From NCBI GenBank assembly GCA_913061285.1, contig CAJXVR010000037.1, positions 1 to 33,698 of the forward strand: a stretch of DNA of 33,698 nucleotides, given 5' to 3'. The notes under the pieces were generated by a model, which was not told the origin of the DNA, did not search any database, and worked only from the letters and a program-made list of their open reading frames with translations. Position 1 is the stretch's first letter, and every line of letters begins with the position of its first letter. The stretch comes from an uncultured Verrucomicrobiota bacterium. Lineage in GTDB: Bacteria > Verrucomicrobiota > Verrucomicrobiia > Limisphaerales > AAA164-E04. Of this stretch, positions 1-8,250 are shown piece after piece. Made by a program: the position numbers and the translations under genes.

Positions 1-50
1 TACGAGATGTAGAGAGGTCTCGTGGGCTCGGAGATGTGTATAAGAGACAG
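1..50 (+). other. Nextera i7 index primer and mosaic-end adapter (sequencing artefact)
   Basis: Bases 1-8 (TACGAGAT) match the 3' end of the P7 tail, 9-16 (GTAGAGAG) match an 8-base Nextera i7 index as written in the primer (N707, read as CTCTCTAC), 17-31 (GTCTCGTGGGCTCGG) match the Nextera read-2 linker, and 32-50 match the 19-bp Tn5 mosaic end used in tagmentation. The four blocks are contiguous and in the exact order of a library molecule. This is untrimmed adapter at the contig edge, so genomic sequence starts at base 51. It should not be read as a native transposon end. Confidence 0.97.
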
Positions 51-52
51 CC

Positions 53-541
53 GACGGAGAGCTCGAGACCGGTATCCTGGCAACCCCAGTGAATGATAGT
101 CTGCTTGAGGAACTCGAGCTCTTCGAAGAACCCTTTTTCCTAGCGGTTCCTACACGGCACCGCCTTGCACGTCAGAACAAGGTTGAGGTGCCAGATCTCG
201 GGACCGATCAACTCCTCCTACTCAAAGACACCCACTGCCTCAAGGAACAGGTAGTTGGGTTTTGCACCGCCCATCGTGTCGATGGAAACCAGCAGTCTGC
301 GGCCTCGAGTATCGCCACTCTGCTGGCCCTCGTCAGATCTCACGGCGGAATCACTTTCCTCCCACAGATGGCAATCGAGCATCCAAACAAACCGACGGGC
401 ATTCGCTGCCTTCCAGTCACCCCCTCTCCCACACGAAAAATTCGTCTTGTTTTCCGCAAGACGTCTCATGTCGGACGCCGGCTTGCAGAGGCCCTTCAGT
501 TGTGTCTCGATCCTCAGTCAAACGCATTAACCATAAGTTAG
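53..541 (+). CDS. oxyR: OxyR-type LysR-family peroxide sensor, C-terminal part (5' truncated by contig edge)
   Basis: This is the substrate-binding/regulatory domain of a LysR-type transcription factor. The frame is open from the first genomic codon (53), and codons upstream of the GTG listed in the ORF track (89) still read as family sequence (DGELETGILATPV), so that GTG is not the start. The N-terminal winged HTH is missing because the contig starts here. The motif 'THCLKEQVVGFC' matches the E. coli OxyR segment with Cys199 and Cys208 at the same spacing of nine residues, so both cysteines of the peroxide-responsive disulfide are present. 'GITFLPQMA' and the RKIRLVFRKTS strand also match OxyR. 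It presumably activates catalase/peroxidase genes outside the window. Its target genes cannot be told from this fragment. It ends 85 bases before a sulfatase on the same strand, with no clear terminator between them. Confidence 0.88.
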   Translation, partial: DGELETGILATPVNDSLLEELELFEEPFFLAVPTRHRLARQNKVEVPDLGTDQLLLLKDTHCLKEQVVGFCTAHRVDGNQQSAASSIATLLALVRSHGGITFLPQMAIEHPNKPTGIRCLPVTPSPTRKIRLVFRKTSHVGRRLAEALQLCLDPQSNALTIS

Positions 542-626
542 TGACTAAGCATGACACCTCTACATAGACGGCTTGTTATCGAGCCCAAATCTGTCATGAT
601 TCCGCCACAAGCTCTCCCACACGAAA

Positions 627-2234
627 ATGAACATGAAGACGCTGTCCATTCGAATCCTCTTTCTCGTCACGTTATTGGCACCTCGCTTCGGCTACGCTGA
701 AGCGAATCGTCCCAACATCGTCTTTCTTTTTAGTGACGATCTGACCACCCAAGCCATCTCTGCCTACAATTACGGCCTAAAACTTCCGCCGACACCCAAT
801 TTTGATCGTCTGGCACGCGATGGGATGCTCTTCGAGAACAGTTTTTGCGGGAACAGCATTTGCACGCCATCACGAGCAACCGTGATGACCGGTCTCCACA
901 GCCACAAGAACGGCATCGTCAATCTAGGCGGCGCGCTCGATCCACATCGCCCATCGTGGCCGAAGAAACTCAAGCAGAGCGGCTACACCACTGCCGTCTT
1001 CGGTAAATGGCATATGAAGACGAAGCCAAACGGATTTGACGATTGGGAAGTTTTCAGCGGCCAAGGCAGCTACTACAACCCCGATCTTTTTAGCGCCAAA
1101 GGCAACCGACGCGTGGAAGGACATTCTACAGATGTTGTTACCGACGTCGCTTTGAATTGGCTGGATAACCGGGATCACTCTAAACCCTTCGCCCTCCTAA
1201 TTCAGCACAAGGCTCCCCATCGAAACTGGAAACCCAGCATCAAGGAACTCGAACTCTATCGCGACATGACGTTCCCCGAACCTCCGAGCCTTTTTGACAA
1301 CTACGAGAGCCGCATTGCCGCCAAGAACCACAAGATGGGAATCGACGAGCACATGCGCATGGACTCGGATCTCATGATGTTCCGAGGCGACCAAGCCAAT
1401 AGAGTTCTGGGCCGCTTCACCCCAGAACAGCGTGAAGCCTATCTCGCCGCTTTCCAAGAAGAGAATGATGCTTTCATAGCAAATCCGCCAACGGGCAAGG
1501 CATTGGTTCGCTGGAAATATCAACGCTACATGAAGAATTACCTCCGCTGTGTCGCCGGGGTGGACCGCAATGTAGGCAAGGTGCTTGATCGTCTTGACGA
1601 GCTGAATCTTACCGAGAACACGATTGTTGTCTACTGCGCCGACCAAGGCTTCTACCTGGGCGAACACGGATGGTTTGACAAACGATGGGCCTATGAAGAA
1701 TCCCTCCGCATGCCTCTCATCGTCCGATGGCCTGGCACAGTGAAGAAAGGCAGCCGTTCTTCGGCGATGGTTCAAAACATCGACTACGCCCCCACGCTCC
1801 TCGACATGGCCGGAGTCAAACTCGACTGGGAGGTCCATGGCATCAGCCTTCTCCCTTTGCTAAAAAATGGAGGCGCAGCCCCCGAGAACTGGCGCTCAAC
1901 GATCTACTATCGCTACATCGATGGCGGCCACGGAGTCCCGCAACATAGTGCGATTCGAACGAAGGACTTCAAGCTCCTCCATTTCGATCAACCAAGAAAC
2001 GCGGCGGAAGAAGCCAGTATCTGGGAACTCTTCGATCTCAACCAGGATCCTCAAGAGATGCTCAATCTTGCCGGAAAGAGAACCCATGCAACCAAACTTA
2101 AGTCAATGAAGGCGCTCTTTCACAAGACCAAGCAGTATTACGGTGATTCGGACGAAGGAGTTTGGACAAACCGACGAGGCGTGCGATTCGCCGACGAAGA
2201 CTACATTCGCCCTCCTCGTCCTCGACGTCGATAA
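627..2234 (+). CDS. Secreted formylglycine-dependent sulfatase (type I, CTPSR)
   Basis: Hydrolyses sulfate esters, probably of a polysaccharide or glycoconjugate, after export. The start at ATG 627 gives a signal peptide (residues 1 to about 24, hydrophobic core ILFLVTLLA, cleavage likely after GYA). An ATG two codons later (633) is also possible. Metal ligands Asp37-Asp38 lie in FLFSDDL. The catalytic Cys79, to be converted to formylglycine, sits in CTPSR followed by the usual ATVMTG. The KWHM motif supplies the conserved Lys/His, and a C-terminal 'ADQGFYLGEHGWFDKRW' block carries the second metal Asp. That block and the length (535 aa) resemble sulfatases annotated as N-acetylglucosamine-6-sulfatase/heparan-type enzymes (SulfAtlas S1_11-like), but substrate cannot be fixed by eye. 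First gene of a + strand series with GDPD, a second sulfatase, a membrane hydroxylase and a third sulfatase. Confidence 0.93.
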   Translation: MNMKTLSIRILFLVTLLAPRFGYAEANRPNIVFLFSDDLTTQAISAYNYGLKLPPTPNFDRLARDGMLFENSFCGNSICTPSRATVMTGLHSHKNGIVNLGGALDPHRPSWPKKLKQSGYTTAVFGKWHMKTKPNGFDDWEVFSGQGSYYNPDLFSAKGNRRVEGHSTDVVTDVALNWLDNRDHSKPFALLIQHKAPHRNWKPSIKELELYRDMTFPEPPSLFDNYESRIAAKNHKMGIDEHMRMDSDLMMFRGDQANRVLGRFTPEQREAYLAAFQEENDAFIANPPTGKALVRWKYQRYMKNYLRCVAGVDRNVGKVLDRLDELNLTENTIVVYCADQGFYLGEHGWFDKRWAYEESLRMPLIVRWPGTVKKGSRSSAMVQNIDYAPTLLDMAGVKLDWEVHGISLLPLLKNGGAAPENWRSTIYYRYIDGGHGVPQHSAIRTKDFKLLHFDQPRNAAEEASIWELFDLNQDPQEMLNLAGKRTHATKLKSMKALFHKTKQYYGDSDEGVWTNRRGVRFADEDYIRPPRPRRR

Positions 2235-2262
2235 CAGGCAAACTACCCCGAGCGCACCCGAC

Positions 2263-3237
2263 TTGAATGCTCTGCAAACAGTCAGTGCGACAGGCCCTCG
2301 ATTCATTCGCACAGCCGTCGCCGTCGCCCTAGCTATCCTCGCATCGACGGTCGCTCCAACCTGCCATATGACGGCAGCGGAGCAAAATAAAGGGGCCGCC
2401 CTTGGCATCGGCCCCAGCAATGTTGAGCGAACCTTAACGGCGATCCGCGATCCCAATTCCTCGGTCGTTCTTGTGGCAGCCCACCGAGGCGGCTACAAGA
2501 ACGACAAACTTGACCTCGCTCCAGAGAACTCGATTGAGAACATTCTAAATTGCCAGCGGAAGGGATACGATCTCTACGAAACCGATATTCAGCGCACGAA
2601 AGATGGTCACTTTGTCATCATGCATGATCCGACCATCGACCGAGAGACCAACAGCCATGGGGAGGTTCGCAACCATTCTCTGAAGGCGCTCAAACAGCTC
2701 CACAAGCGATATCGCGATGGCACCTTGTCGACAGCAAGAATGGCGACCTTAGCGGAGTTTCTGACGCAAGGGGATGGACGCACAATATTCAAGGCAGACC
2801 TCAAACCAGGTGTCAGCACCTACTTTAAAGAACTCCTCACGCTTATCGAGGAGCAGGATGGCTTTGACAAAGTCATCTTTCGGGTGCCCTACCATGAACT
2901 GCCGCGATTCATTCAGTACAAGACCGACGGCCTCGTTTGGCCCCGTCACAGCCTCATGTTCCGAATTAAGAATCGATTCGAGTTGGACCACGTCATTAAG
3001 GAATTCAATCCCTCACTCATCCATATCGATGTGAAACGCAACGACCCAGCAAACGACGAAACCCTCGATCTCATTCGCGATGCCCGAGACCGCGGGCTTC
3101 ATATTCAAACCCACGCCGAGGGTGAGCCCGAAGATTGGTCAAAACTTGTCTATGCTGGGGTGCGTATGTTCCATACGAGCGCCCCAGACCAACTCGCGCT
3201 CTTCTGTCGGACACTCAACGCATCAGCCCACCGATGA
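2263..3237 (+). CDS. Glycerophosphodiester phosphodiesterase family protein, exported
   Basis: TIM-barrel enzyme expected to hydrolyse glycerophosphodiesters to an alcohol and glycerol-3-phosphate. Visible family motifs are the catalytic 'AAHRGG', PENS, the metal-binding 'YETDIQRTKDGHFVIMHD' block, the following IDRETN segment, and a Lys-containing 'FKADLKPG' strand. The track start (GTG 2143) lies 92 bases inside the upstream sulfatase and is unlikely. TTG 2263, 28 bases after that stop, gives about 324 residues and retains a signal-peptide-like segment (FIRTAVAVALAILASTVAPT). ATG 2368 would remove the export signal. No good Shine-Dalgarno sequence marks either start. The position between two secreted sulfatases suggests a shared extracytoplasmic substrate, perhaps the head group of a sulfated phospho- or glycolipid. 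Family assignment is firm, start and substrate are not. Confidence 0.85.
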   Translation: MNALQTVSATGPRFIRTAVAVALAILASTVAPTCHMTAAEQNKGAALGIGPSNVERTLTAIRDPNSSVVLVAAHRGGYKNDKLDLAPENSIENILNCQRKGYDLYETDIQRTKDGHFVIMHDPTIDRETNSHGEVRNHSLKALKQLHKRYRDGTLSTARMATLAEFLTQGDGRTIFKADLKPGVSTYFKELLTLIEEQDGFDKVIFRVPYHELPRFIQYKTDGLVWPRHSLMFRIKNRFELDHVIKEFNPSLIHIDVKRNDPANDETLDLIRDARDRGLHIQTHAEGEPEDWSKLVYAGVRMFHTSAPDQLALFCRTLNASAHR

Positions 3238-3299
3238 GCCACGCCGTCTGCGCCGCCCGAGGGCGAGACAATTCTGCCCAACCCGTCCCAAGAGAATCA

Positions 3300-4736
3300 A
3301 TGAAACCGACTCGATCTAAACTCGCCGCCATTCTACTGTTGGCCCTACTACTCTCCGTCACTGGGCAAGGCGCAGATCGCAAATCGCAAACCGCCCCAAA
3401 CAGACCAGCCAAACCCAACATCATTTTCATCTTCATCGATGACCAAGGTTACTACGACCTCGCTTGCTACGGCGCAACCGAGGTCAAGACTCCGCGAATC
3501 GACGCGATGGCAGCGTCCGGGACACGCTTCACCGACTACTACGCAGCGGCACCCATTTGTAGCCCCTCAAGAGCCGGTCTTTTGACGGGGTGCTACCCCA
3601 GACGAATCGGCAACGAGATTTGGGTACACCGCGCCGATTCCCGCTCAGGAATTCATCCCGACGAACTAACCATTGCCGAACTGCTAAAGGAGAACGGTTA
3701 CACCACTGCCTGCGTCGGAAAATGGCATCTCGGATTTCGCGAGCCATTCCTCCCGCGCAATCAAGGCTTCGATCACTACTTCGGCTTACTTCACAATCTA
3801 GACCCGGTTGAGATCATCTACTTTAAGGACACAGGCGGCGTTCCATTGATGCGCAACGACACCGTTATCAAACGCCCAGCCGATCCCGCCGAACTGACAG
3901 AGCGATATACCGATGAAGCGATTCACTTCATCGAAAAAAATAAGAATCACCCCTTCTTCCTGTATCTTCCACACACCATGCTACATAATCCGCTTGGCGT
4001 TAGCGACGCGTTCAAGGGTAGCTCAAACTGGGGCGAATACGGCGACGCCATCCAAGAACTCGACTACAACGTCGGCCGCATCTTCGATTCGCTAACGCGC
4101 TTCGACATCGATGAGAACACCATAGTGATCTACGCGTCAGACAATGGCCGAGGTCCCGGAAGAACTCCGGAACAGAAGATTCGGGGACGAAAACTTTCAA
4201 CCTATGAAGGCGGTATTCGAGTTCCTGCGATCGCCTGGGGTCCCGGCTTAGGTTTACAAGAAGGGCAAGAATCATCCACTCCTGTTCGTGCCATGGACTG
4301 GTATCCAACACTGGCGACCTTTGCTGGCATACGTGTCCCGGAAGGCAGAACTATTGACGGACGTGATATCAGCCCCTTACTCAAAGGGGAGACTCGCAGT
4401 GTGCCTTCCCCCATGGCAAATCAGTCACTGAACGCCTCCATACCACTACGACGACGATGGGATCCAGCGGGCGAATGGGCGCCCCTCTTCAGCCGCGAGG
4501 AATACAACGATGCTTTTTTCTATCATGGAAGCCACGGTGCACTCGCAGCCGTCCGATGGAGTCATTGGAAACTCACGCTCCACCCAACGCTCCAACTCTT
4601 CGACCTCACCAAAGATCCGGGAGAATCCCAGAGCATGCGCAATCGCGAAATCTCGCGCAAGCTACGCGGCATGACAGTCTTGTTTCAGGAAGAAATGCGT
4701 CTTGACGCTCGCCCCGCAGGAGACGCCCTCGATTGA
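3300..4736 (+). CDS. Secreted arylsulfatase-like sulfatase (CSPSR)
   Basis: The track ORF starts at a TTG inside the upstream gene. ATG 3300 is preferred because it opens a classical signal peptide (MKPTRSKLAAILLLALLLSV, cleavage around residue 25) and leaves a 62-base gap. The mature enzyme has Asp47-Asp48 (FIDDQG), formylglycine precursor Cys87 in CSPSRAGLLTG, GKWHLG, and 'YASDNGRGPG' for the C-terminal metal site, followed by the 'YEGGIRVPAI' strand. At 478 residues it is of normal length for arylsulfatase A/galactosamine-sulfatase-type family S1 enzymes. Within CSPSR the bases are those needed for anaerobic (anSME) or aerobic (FGE) maturation, but neither maturase is encoded in the window. 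Likely co-transcribed with the GDPD and the other sulfatases. The exact sulfate position it attacks is unknown. Confidence 0.92.
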   Translation: MKPTRSKLAAILLLALLLSVTGQGADRKSQTAPNRPAKPNIIFIFIDDQGYYDLACYGATEVKTPRIDAMAASGTRFTDYYAAAPICSPSRAGLLTGCYPRRIGNEIWVHRADSRSGIHPDELTIAELLKENGYTTACVGKWHLGFREPFLPRNQGFDHYFGLLHNLDPVEIIYFKDTGGVPLMRNDTVIKRPADPAELTERYTDEAIHFIEKNKNHPFFLYLPHTMLHNPLGVSDAFKGSSNWGEYGDAIQELDYNVGRIFDSLTRFDIDENTIVIYASDNGRGPGRTPEQKIRGRKLSTYEGGIRVPAIAWGPGLGLQEGQESSTPVRAMDWYPTLATFAGIRVPEGRTIDGRDISPLLKGETRSVPSPMANQSLNASIPLRRRWDPAGEWAPLFSREEYNDAFFYHGSHGALAAVRWSHWKLTLHPTLQLFDLTKDPGESQSMRNREISRKLRGMTVLFQEEMRLDARPAGDALD

Positions 4737-4827
4737 AGCTTCAAACTCGAATTGAAGCGACTCATCCGACTATTTTCTATCGTTTCGCTCTCGAGTCCCC
4801 TTGGGCTCGTCCGCTACACTCGCTGAA

Positions 4828-5832
4828 ATGGCAGGAACGGACGCAAAGAAATCAGACGATCGAGACACGTGGAATCACACGACTCCCGTGACGTTCTCGC
4901 CCCTATTTGATTGGCCTCCAAGCCCAAAGGATATTCTCCTCACCCTAACGAAACGTTGGGTCACACTGACGCGAAATGTCCTCTTTCTCTTGATGGCGTG
5001 GTTGGTCTATCGAGTTTCGCTCCAAGATTTGACAACCTTTCAGTCACTGTCAGCGAACTGGATCCTCCCAGTTTTCTTGAGAAACTTCCTTTTCATGACA
5101 CTGATCGCGGGCGGACTTCATCTCTACCTTTTCACCCTGAGAGCCCAGGGAAAGAAGCTCAAATACGACCACCGTGACGATCTAGAAAAAAGCGGAAAGT
5201 TTTCGTTTCGAAATCAAGTCTGGGACAATGTGTTTTGGTCCCTGGCAAGTGGTGCGACAACGTGGTCACTCTATGAAACCTTCTATTTATGGGCCCTAGC
5301 AAATAGAATGGTGCCGAGCTTTGCTATCACTGATCATCCTTTCATCTTTGTCGCCTGGCTCCTCATTCTCCCCGTTCTGACCTCCTCGCATTTTTACCTC
5401 GTGCATCGCTTGCTTCACTGGCCTCCCCTTTACAAACGTGTCCACCGCCTCCACCATCGCAACATACACATCGGCCCCTGGTCGGGGATGTCAATGCACC
5501 CTGTCGAGCACGTCATCTATCTCTCATCCGTCCTCGTGCATTTCGTCCTTCCATCGCATCCCGTGTTGATGCTCGTACACCTGTATAGCCGTTCCCTGGG
5601 GCCCGCGTTCTCTCACTCCGGATTTGAGAAACTATTAGTCAAAGATACCGCCATTTTTGATTCCGCCGATTTCCACCACCAACTGCATCATCGCTTTTTC
5701 GAATGCAACTACGGCACCGTCGACGCTCCCTGGGACCGATGGTTTGGTTCCTATCACGATGGATCCGACGAGGCAACCCGACGGGTTCGGGAACAGAGAA
5801 AGCGCATGTATCGCAGCAAGCCCGCAGACTAA
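4828..5832 (+). CDS. Sterol desaturase / fatty acid hydroxylase superfamily membrane protein
   Basis: Integral membrane di-iron oxygenase of the fatty acid hydroxylase superfamily (PF04116 type), which introduces OH groups or double bonds into sterols, fatty acids or ether lipids. With start ATG 4828 (334 aa; a TTG at 4801 is the alternative) the histidine clusters appear in canonical order: HRLLH (193-197), HRLHH (206-210), HPVEH (224-228) and HHQLHH (283-288). About four to five hydrophobic helices precede and separate them (for example LFLLMAWLVY, FLFMTLIAGGLHLYLF, FIFVAWLLILPVL and VIYLSSVLVHFVL). It lies between two secreted sulfatases, 91 bases after the first and 51 before the second, which is unusual company and hints at a lipid or steroid substrate. 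The exact substrate cannot be deduced. Confidence 0.88.
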   Translation: MAGTDAKKSDDRDTWNHTTPVTFSPLFDWPPSPKDILLTLTKRWVTLTRNVLFLLMAWLVYRVSLQDLTTFQSLSANWILPVFLRNFLFMTLIAGGLHLYLFTLRAQGKKLKYDHRDDLEKSGKFSFRNQVWDNVFWSLASGATTWSLYETFYLWALANRMVPSFAITDHPFIFVAWLLILPVLTSSHFYLVHRLLHWPPLYKRVHRLHHRNIHIGPWSGMSMHPVEHVIYLSSVLVHFVLPSHPVLMLVHLYSRSLGPAFSHSGFEKLLVKDTAIFDSADFHHQLHHRFFECNYGTVDAPWDRWFGSYHDGSDEATRRVREQRKRMYRSKPAD

Positions 5833-5846
5833 GAACACTCACATCG

Positions 5847-5859
5847 GCGGTGAAACCGC
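5847..5859 (+). other. Small stem-loop between hydroxylase and sulfatase genes
   Basis: A perfect 5-bp stem with a three-base loop (GCGGT-GAA-ACCGC) lies 15 bases after the hydroxylase stop and 25 before the sulfatase ATG. No T-run follows, so it is more likely an mRNA processing/stability element than a terminator, or chance. Confidence 0.25.
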
Positions 5860-5883
5860 TGGTAGATTGATACAAACAGAACG

Positions 5884-7308
5884 ATGAAAACCCTTTTCCT
5901 ACTTCTCTTGTTTTTGCTGGCCAGCCCGATTGCAACGGCACGAGACCACGCAAGACCAAATATCATATACTTGATGCTCGACGAATGGGGCTATTTCGAG
6001 TCGGGCCACATGGGGCATCGTGAACTACTGACACCCAACATTGACCGATTCGCGAGTGAAGGAATGCGCTTTACAAACGCCCTAGCCGGCGCCCCCGTAT
6101 GCGGCCCCACTCGTTGCACTCTACTCACAGGCCTTCATTCAGGCCACACATCCATGCGTATCAACAACGGCTTCGCTCCAATCCGAGAAGAGGAACCAAC
6201 GATTGCGAGCATGTTAAAGAAACGCGGTTACGCAACCGGCGGATTCGGCAAGTGGGGTATCGGAGGTCGCGGCACCTCAGGCGTCCCTGAGAAACATGGC
6301 TTCGACGAATTCTTTGGCTACTACGATCAAGTTCACGCCCACACATTCTACCCCAAGTATTTGATCCACAACAGCGAGGAAGTCCCACTCAAGGGCAACA
6401 AAGGAACGAGCTTCTACGAAGGAGAAACACATGCTCAAACTGAAATATTCAAAGAGTCCGTACGCTTCATTCGCGAGAACAAGGACACGTCCTTCTTCTG
6501 CTACCTCCCCTGGACACCACCCCACGGTCTCTGGGGCATCGACGAAGACGATCCGTCCTGGCAACTCTTCAAGGACAAACCCTGGAAAGCGGGGCAACGA
6601 ACCGAGAACGACGCCAAAGTCTACGCCGCATTCATCCATATGATCGATCGGCAACTTGGAAAGATTATCGCTCTCCTCAAAAAACTCGGGATCGACAACA
6701 ACACCCTCTTCATTCTCTGTGGCGACAACGGCGGCCAAGACTACTTTAAGAGCGCAGAACGCCCTCACGGTTTCTTTGGGCCCAACCTCAACCCAAACAC
6801 CGGAGAACGATTTCGAGCCGGTAAAGGCTCTCTCTACGAAGGCGGGCTCAGAGTTCCCTTTCTAGTGCGTTGGCCCGGACATATCAACGCCGCGTCCGTT
6901 TCCGACCACCTCCTTTACTTCCCTGACGTGATGCCGACCCTAGCGGCCCTCACCCAATCGAAGAGCCCTAAAACGGACGGCCTTTCTTTCCTTCCCACGC
7001 TCCTTGGCAAACCCGGGCAAGCAGAGCACGAATACCTCTATTGGGAATATCAGGGACAAACAGCAGTTCGCGCGAGAAACTGGAAGGCCTATCACTCAAG
7101 AAATGGCGATTGGGAGCTCTACAATCTCGCGAACGACATCGAAGAACAAAACAACCTCGCAGACACCGAGCCAGGAACATTAAGCCGCCTCACAACATAT
7201 GCCAAAATCGCCCATGAACCAGTGAGAGCAGGCAAGATCTACAATCGCACCCTCACGGAAAAAGATCACCGCCAGGCCCCGCACCAGAGAAACCAAAAAA
7301 GGCGTTAA
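5884..7308 (+). CDS. Secreted sulfatase with CGPTR active-site motif
   Basis: Signal peptide at residues 1-19 (KTLFLLLLFLLASPIATA). Metal pair is Asp33-Glu34 (LMLDEWG) where most family members have Asp-Asp. The formylglycine precursor Cys73 is in CGPTR, so the usual serine is threonine, which still fits the C-x-P-x-R consensus used by the aerobic generating enzyme. GKWGIG replaces the commoner GKWHLG, with Gly in the His position. 'LCGDNGGQDYF' and 'YEGGLRVPFLVRWPG' complete the fold; length 474 aa is normal. ATG 5884 is the only start consistent with the signal peptide. Third sulfatase of the + strand series and apparently its last gene. The two departures from consensus (DE, KWGI) suggest a distinct subfamily, not inactivation, because Cys and Arg of the nucleophile elbow are intact. 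Confidence 0.9.
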   Translation: MKTLFLLLLFLLASPIATARDHARPNIIYLMLDEWGYFESGHMGHRELLTPNIDRFASEGMRFTNALAGAPVCGPTRCTLLTGLHSGHTSMRINNGFAPIREEEPTIASMLKKRGYATGGFGKWGIGGRGTSGVPEKHGFDEFFGYYDQVHAHTFYPKYLIHNSEEVPLKGNKGTSFYEGETHAQTEIFKESVRFIRENKDTSFFCYLPWTPPHGLWGIDEDDPSWQLFKDKPWKAGQRTENDAKVYAAFIHMIDRQLGKIIALLKKLGIDNNTLFILCGDNGGQDYFKSAERPHGFFGPNLNPNTGERFRAGKGSLYEGGLRVPFLVRWPGHINAASVSDHLLYFPDVMPTLAALTQSKSPKTDGLSFLPTLLGKPGQAEHEYLYWEYQGQTAVRARNWKAYHSRNGDWELYNLANDIEEQNNLADTEPGTLSRLTTYAKIAHEPVRAGKIYNRTLTEKDHRQAPHQRNQKRR

Positions 7309-7317
7309 CATCTGCCG

Positions 7318-7422
7318 AGCCTTATCGTTTCATGCGCTCCGGATGCGAAGGCGCATCGCTCAGGCTAACGGGACTCGGTAATCGACAAGCTTGTGATTTC
7401 TTCCAGAGAATCAGATAAGGCT
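7318..7422 (+). repeat. Structured intergenic region: nested inverted repeats after sulfatase gene
   Basis: A 9-bp perfect inverted repeat (AGCCTTATC at 7318-7326, GATAAGGCT at 7414-7422) encloses a 6-bp hairpin with tetraloop (GATGCG-AAGG-CGCATC, 7342-7357) and a 10-bp palindrome (ACAAGCTTGT, 7385-7394). It follows the sulfatase stop by 9 bases and precedes the first small membrane protein gene. It may fold as a 3'-end or leader RNA element. No known RNA family was recognised, and no terminator-like T-run is present. Confidence 0.4.
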
Positions 7423-7478
7423 GATTTGAAATTCCCTTAGATCTAGCCCCCCCACGCTTACATTGGTCGAGACAAGAA

Positions 7479-7700
7479 ATGAAAATTGCCAAAACACCCT
7501 TAGAATCAATCCGAATCAAGTGGACAATCTACGGCATCCTTACGGCAGCTATTCTCCAAGGATCAATCGCGGTAATCAACTTCTTCCTCGGTAGACCAGT
7601 CGATGGACAGGACGTCATTCCTTCTATTGGGGCCGTATTTGCCATTATTTTTGCTGTTCACGGAGCCACCTATTCAGCAGCAAGGACACAGAAGAAATGA
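7479..7700 (+). CDS. Small two-helix membrane protein, unknown function
   Basis: Seventy-three residues with two predicted membrane helices (IYGILTAAILQGSIAVINFF, and IPSIGAVFAIIFAVHGATYS) joined by a short polar loop (GRPVDGQD), and a basic C-terminus. ATG 7479 is preceded by a weak GACAAGAA purine stretch. I do not recognise a family. It is the first of three tiny membrane proteins lying in the same direction at 7479-8475, each with a helix hairpin and charged tail. The third (8251) has the same plan, helix, acidic loop, helix, then an aromatic/Ala-Tyr segment and charged tail, so the two may be distant paralogs. The preceding intergenic region ends in a C7 tract (tagccccccc), also seen after the third gene. 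Confidence 0.55.
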   Translation: MKIAKTPLESIRIKWTIYGILTAAILQGSIAVINFFLGRPVDGQDVIPSIGAVFAIIFAVHGATYSAARTQKK

Positions 7701-7772
7701 CCACTCACAACAAAACGACAAGGGGCGTTTCCGGAGTGGGAAAACCCAGGGAGAATTTCAGGGAGTAGACAA

Positions 7773-7952
7773 ATGAAAGCAAAGCAGAAAAGCAACAGGT
7801 CTGCATTTGGACTTGGCTTCGGAATACTAGTGGGAGCACTCGTCGGCCTAGCCATTGGGCATCTCGTTTGGGGGCTGCTTGGAGGGATGATGTTCGGTTT
7901 GGTATTCGGGGCAAGATCAGGCGATAAGACAAACGACGATCGAGGCATCTGA
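7773..7952 (+). CDS. Tiny glycine-zipper membrane protein (below ORF-track cutoff)
   Basis: An ORF of 59 codons not in the supplied track. ATG 7773 follows a good Shine-Dalgarno-like GGGAG at 7761-7765. The protein has a basic start (MKAKQKSNR), one long Gly-rich hydrophobic hairpin (FGLGFGILVGALVGLAIG then LLGGMMFGLVFGA) with GxxxG spacing typical of glycine-zipper proteins, and an acidic/basic tail ending DDRGI. Function unknown; similar glycine-zipper miniproteins occur widely in Planctomycetota/Verrucomicrobiota. The ribosome site, composition and consistent direction with both neighbours support it as a real gene. Confidence 0.6.
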   Translation: MKAKQKSNRSAFGLGFGILVGALVGLAIGHLVWGLLGGMMFGLVFGARSGDKTNDDRGI

Positions 7953-8250
7953 GTTAGGACCTCAAACTAGCCAGAAACCCAAGTCGATCGCCTTCGCTAT
8001 TCAAGGCACGGCAATGACACATTGATCTCGAGGAACAAATGAAACAAAGAATTAAGGACATAGATCTAGGCAACCAAAGGATTGATTCGATTCAGATGTG
8101 AGTACAAGTATCAACTCCCAGTGGGCTATATTACGTCACCGCCTTCAGCACTGTGGTGCCAATAACGATGCCAAAGCAACCACATTTTCCATTGAAAACA
8201 ACCAGCTAGCAACCTACCTTTTCGCCCACTAGCAACCCACTTTCGAACCA
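7953..8250. other. Intergenic region between small membrane protein genes; possible 20-codon ORF
   Basis: No confident gene. ATG 8039 preceded by GAGGAACAA opens a 20-residue ORF (MKQRIKDIDLGNQ...) ending at TGA 8099-8101, too short to judge without conservation data. The rest shows no hairpin, repeat or promoter that I can support. Confidence 0.3.

Noticed and set aside
32-50. Tn5-like mosaic end at the left edge
   Set aside because: It is contiguous with an index and primer tail, so it is tagmentation adapter, not a native transposon.
424-627. 16-bp direct repeat CTCTCCCACACGAAAA (424-439 and 612-627)
   Set aside because: One exact 16-mer repeat in a window this size is not improbable, one copy is inside oxyR, and no insertion or recombination features surround it.
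1197-1838. 213-codon - strand ORF
   Set aside because: Wholly antisense to the first sulfatase, whose motifs are clear on the + strand; shadow frame.
4733-4744. Palindrome TTGAAGCTTCAA overlapping the second sulfatase stop
   Set aside because: AT-rich and loop-free, with no T-run or second copy; not a convincing terminator or operator.
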